Below are positions 23,215 through 26,092 of a DNA stretch of 26,092 nt, one piece after another. The stretch comes from Triparma columacea (taxonomy: Eukaryota > Sar > Bolidophyceae > Parmales > Triparmaceae), in contig BRYA01000963.1 of the NCBI GenBank assembly GCA_030267965.1, positions 1-26,092 of the forward strand, read 5' to 3'. Below the pieces are notes generated by a model that did not search any database, was not told where the DNA came from, and worked only from the letters and a program-made list of their open reading frames with translations. A program made the position numbers and the translations under genes. Numbering within the stretch: position 1 is the first letter of the stretch; each line of letters opens with the position of its first letter.

Positions 23215-25334
23215 ATGAGCACAGGTTTGCCTGGATTTGCTTGCAGGGCAAAAACAGTTGCCACAAAAAAAAAGGTGAGACGGACAATAATGACAATAAT
23301 ATCCGCTACCAAACTTTTCCTTGCTGTTATTCGTCCTCTCCGTCGTTTTTAATTTCCCATTTACGTAAACCTGAAAAGTTACCCCCCCTCTTCAATCTCG
23401 GTCATGTCTTCATGGATTTTTTCCCCCCTCAAAGACGAGATAATATTACTGTCGGCCCTATTTCCGATGTTGCTAGCATCATATTGGGGGTGCTGTGGGG
23501 CAGCGAACCGCCATTGACGCATCCTTCTATCTCTTTCTCATCCCATTTTCACTTGTCGCAGGATATGTCAAGCTTTTCGCAGAAGACCAATGATTCCCGC
23601 CCGTTGATCAAGGGCGTTGAAGCAAAAGTGATCAACGTCAAGCTGGGAGGTTGGGCTGTCGCAGAAGTTACTCGAGAAGCAAGGAACGGTGATGGGTTAA
23701 CTGCAAGAGTGGGCGAACACATCGCAATCCATAAAAAATACGATGTGCGTGTCGAAACCAAGATCCAATGCAAAGTTGGCCCCAACTCCAATCAGCGAAA
23801 TGGAGAAGAGTGGTTTGCGATCTCTTTGAGGGAGGCAATAGATCATCAACCCATGGACGGCGTAGCTTGGCAACCTTGGCAGAGCGGCAAGAAGTGTCTC
23901 GCGCTTGACCTCCCAGATACTGTTCCCGGATCCGAACACGAAGGCATCAGCCTCGCATGCTGGAAGTGTGGCGAGGTCGTGGTGAAACCAGACCAGATAC
24001 ATTTGATCAAAGGCACTGCGATTTGGACGAACACGGGTGATATCCCAGGCATCAAGCTTGGGAAAAAGGAATACAACAGGTTCAAGAAGTGCGAGTTCAG
24101 CCCAGGCTTCTGTGCAAATTGCAACTTTGCAATCGCGAGCCTCTACGAGGAGCAGTTCTTCGACACGGACACCGGCAAGGATGTCGAAAACAGAGAGTTC
24201 CCATGCTTCAAGGTGCTCACTGTACGCAAGGCAGCGGAAGGTAGCTTTCCAGCTATCATGAGCACAGTACTCGTGGGCGGCGTGGACGAGCGAGATGACT
24301 GCACGGCTGTCCAGGACAGCATGGATAACTTGACATGCACTGACGAGTGGGATTTAGGAAAGAAAGAACTCCCGAGGATAGGTTGCGTCGACGCGTCGAA
24401 CTACATGCAGCGCAAGAAGAAATTGCTGGAGGATGGGGTCATACCGACGAAGGAAACATGCTCGATATGCTTTGAAGAATACCTCTCCTACGATGGTTGC
24501 ACTTGTAAGAAAGGTCATTTCATGTGCAGGGAATGCTTCGGTGGGCATGTCAAAGAGATATCGACTCGCGACGAGCGCCTAGCGCGCGGCCTTGAAGTGA
24601 GATGCCCAACTCCACGTTGCTCGAGCAACCCGTTCAGTCTACAGGAAATAGGAAACATGACCAGTCGAGAGGTTTTCGACATGTACAAGAGTGCCGAAAA
24701 AGCGGAAATGGAGAAGAAGGTTGGCGACATCATCAGAAAGGAAGAGCGGCAGAGGTTAGAAGAGGAAGAAAAGCGCAGGGCCGCCATGACCTCCGAGCAA
24801 AAGAAAGTGCACGATGCCCGAATCGAGATATGCGACGATATCCTGACCCTCAAATGCCCAAGAGCGGGATGCAGACAGGCCTTCTTGGAGTTTGAAGGCT
24901 GCTTTGCTCTTAAATGTAGCAAATGCGATTGCGGTTTTTGCGCTTGTTGCCTTAAAGACTGCGGTACTGACGCGCACTCTCACGTCGCTCGTTGCGAGGC
25001 ATGTCGCGATGCGGGAATGCATGGCGGGTACTATGGCGAGGAAGGGGCGTTTGAAAGAGCTCAGTTGAAGAGGCGCAAGAAACTTGTTGAGGAGCTGCTC
25101 AAGAAACATGATAGGACTATGCGTTCTCGCATTGTTGACGCATGCCGCAAGGACCTTGAGGATGTTGGGATGGGCGACATCGTTAAAAAGCACTTCATAT
25201 CCCAGAGGCAGGAGGAGCCATTGGCCCAAGGATATATGGGGAGGGACCTAGGTGGCGGCGCCGCAGACAACAACGAACAACTGGCCTTGAGAATGCAGAT
25301 GGAAGAGTGGGGGTTGATGGCAGGGTTTGCTTAG
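23215..25334 (+). CDS. RING + Rcat-like (RBR-related) E3 ubiquitin ligase candidate
   Basis: Proposed exons are 23215-23274 and 23562-25334 (610 aa). Donor AAG|GTGAGA and acceptor TTGTCGCAG|GAT are canonical, phase 0, and join two in-frame pieces. If exon 1 is non-coding, translation starts at ATG 23565 (589 aa). Residues about 25-310 are an unrecognised N-terminal region with a Cys pair motif ('CWKC' and 'CANC') that may bind zinc. A RING-like finger begins near 320: 'CSIC', then 'CTCKKGHFMCREC', then 'RCPTPRC'. A Glu/Lys/Arg-rich helix follows (about 385-435). Near 451-500 is 'CPRAGC', 'GCFALKCSKCDCGFCACC' and 'HSHVARC', which resembles the Rcat/RING2 module where the Cys after Gly is catalytic. 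I do not see a clear middle IBR. The substrate is unknown. It lies 50 bp downstream of the LRR gene. Confidence 0.8.
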
Positions 25335-25619
25335 GAACAGAAATGAAAGAAGTGAGAGGGGATGGAATATGAGAGCGACGTTGATTACAAAAAAGGGACT
25401 TGGAGCCTAGACTCGGTTATCATATGGGGCAAAAAAAACGGTAACAACCTTAAGAAGGAGGCGGACGAAGAATTTGAGCTTAAATTTACGACGCATTTTA
25501 TTACTTTTCCTCTTGGTCTTTTTTTTTTTTCGTTTCAGCCAGGTCTTGTTATCAGTCCCTACCTCCCCCTCCTCTTCTTTCACGTTGTTGAGTATAGGCT
25601 CTTCTTCCCAAGGGCACCA
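25335..25619. other. Gap between converging genes
   Basis: This is the shared 3' region of the RING gene (+) and the membrane-protein gene (-). An open + frame from 25362 has no recognisable domain and runs antisense into the next gene, so I do not call it. A run of T at 25519-25530 may relate to 3' processing. No RNA gene was seen. Confidence 0.4.
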
Positions 25620-26092
25620 TCAGGCACCGGGTTGAGAGTGAGAAGACTTTCGCTGCGATTTAGCTGGCGGCGGTCCAGGAATGGGGTCTTCGTACTGCTG
25701 TTGCCTGACCACTCTTGTGTCAACCGGCCTCTTCTTCAACTGCCTCTCATAAGATCTTCTCAGCATCTCATCCTCAAACCTCTTATACAGACTCTTTCCC
25801 TCCTTCTTCGCCGCCCTCCCCCCCCCCTCAGCTTCAATTTCTACGTGCATAGGGTTGTCGCTCGAGAGCTTGCTCCCTCTCCTCTCTCCCAATTCGATCC
25901 CCTCCCCTGCCCCTTTGTCACTTCCTGACCTTGACCCGAGCGAACTTTGAAAAGCTCTTGCAGCCATTCCTCCGTTGCTAGTGCTAAGGTCGTTGAATGA
26001 GTACCACGCCCATGCAATGAACAGTACAATTATGAGCACCGTTGCGGTGATCAAGACTGCACCCATTCCCAGGGCTTCATAGTTGTCCTCCA
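25620..26092 (-). CDS. Single-pass membrane protein, C-terminal part (runs off window)
   Basis: The frame ends with TGA at 25620-25622 and stays open to the right edge, so the gene probably continues beyond 26092; an internal ATG at 26066 would give 148 aa. Residues after that ATG are a hydrophobic helix ('AVLITATVLIIVLFIAWAWY'), followed by a Ser/Gly/Glu-rich, then Lys/Arg-rich tail ending with a Pro-rich piece ('DPIPGPPPAKSQRK'). This looks like the transmembrane segment and cytoplasmic tail of a type I or tail-anchored protein. No family was recognised. Confidence 0.55.
   Translation of the reverse strand, partial: EDNYEALGMGAVLITATVLIIVLFIAWAWYSFNDLSTSNGGMAARAFQSSLGSRSGSDKGAGEGIELGERRGSKLSSDNPMHVEIEAEGGGRAAKKEGKSLYKRFEDEMLRRSYERQLKKRPVDTRVVRQQQYEDPIPGPPPAKSQRKSSHSQPGA

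Noticed and set aside
25362..25928. 188-residue plus-strand frame downstream of the RING gene
   Set aside because: It has no domain, includes a T-rich run, and is antisense to the better-supported membrane-protein frame.

Overview
This is eukaryotic nuclear DNA, most probably from a unicellular alga or another stramenopile-type protist. The evidence is long, mostly intron-poor genes on both strands, a few short GT-AG introns, TATA-like boxes, low-complexity coding repeats, and families expanded in such genomes: tandem START-like domains, ankyrin+MYND proteins, BspA-type leucine-rich repeats and a RING/RBR-like protein. Nothing looks bacterial. The lineage (for example Parmales or another ochrophyte) is inferred from domain style, not from any match.

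Left edge (1-1167): a 9-bp satellite, TTTACACCC drifting to TTCACACCC, decays into degenerate sequence. The + strand has only two G in about 1,138 nt. The C-rich strand points inward, as it would at a left chromosome end, so the window may be subtelomeric.

1168-11122, all on the minus strand: a 2004-aa protein with tandem START-like domains and a polytopic C-terminus; a multi-exon C2 + class 3 lipase gene (about 7765-10404) in which I find no GHSLGG nucleophile motif; and a small YCII-domain protein with a mitochondrial-like leader. 11596-14616 (+): a long, charged, probably nuclear protein that I do not recognise.

14653-20100, minus strand: three tandem segmental duplicates, each an ankyrin-MYND gene with conserved upstream and downstream blocks. 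The copies carry different accessory modules. One is plain, one has an in-frame insertion of about 747 bp encoding a KIX-like domain, a Gln/Gly repeat and ubiquilin-type STI1 repeats, and one has a SAP-like N-terminus. This array is the most unusual part of the window.

20142-21359 (-): an HSL-type alpha/beta hydrolase, divergent from 21767-23164 (+), a BspA-type LRR protein with twelve 23-residue repeats. 23215-25334 (+): a RING + Rcat-like ubiquitin ligase candidate, probably with one 5' intron. 25620-26092 (-): the 3' end of a membrane protein gene that runs off the window.

The genes do not form one pathway. Shared themes are lipid-related enzymes or binding proteins (START, two hydrolases) and ubiquitin/protein-interaction proteins (MYND, STI1, RING). 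All assignments come from reading motifs by eye, without database searches.
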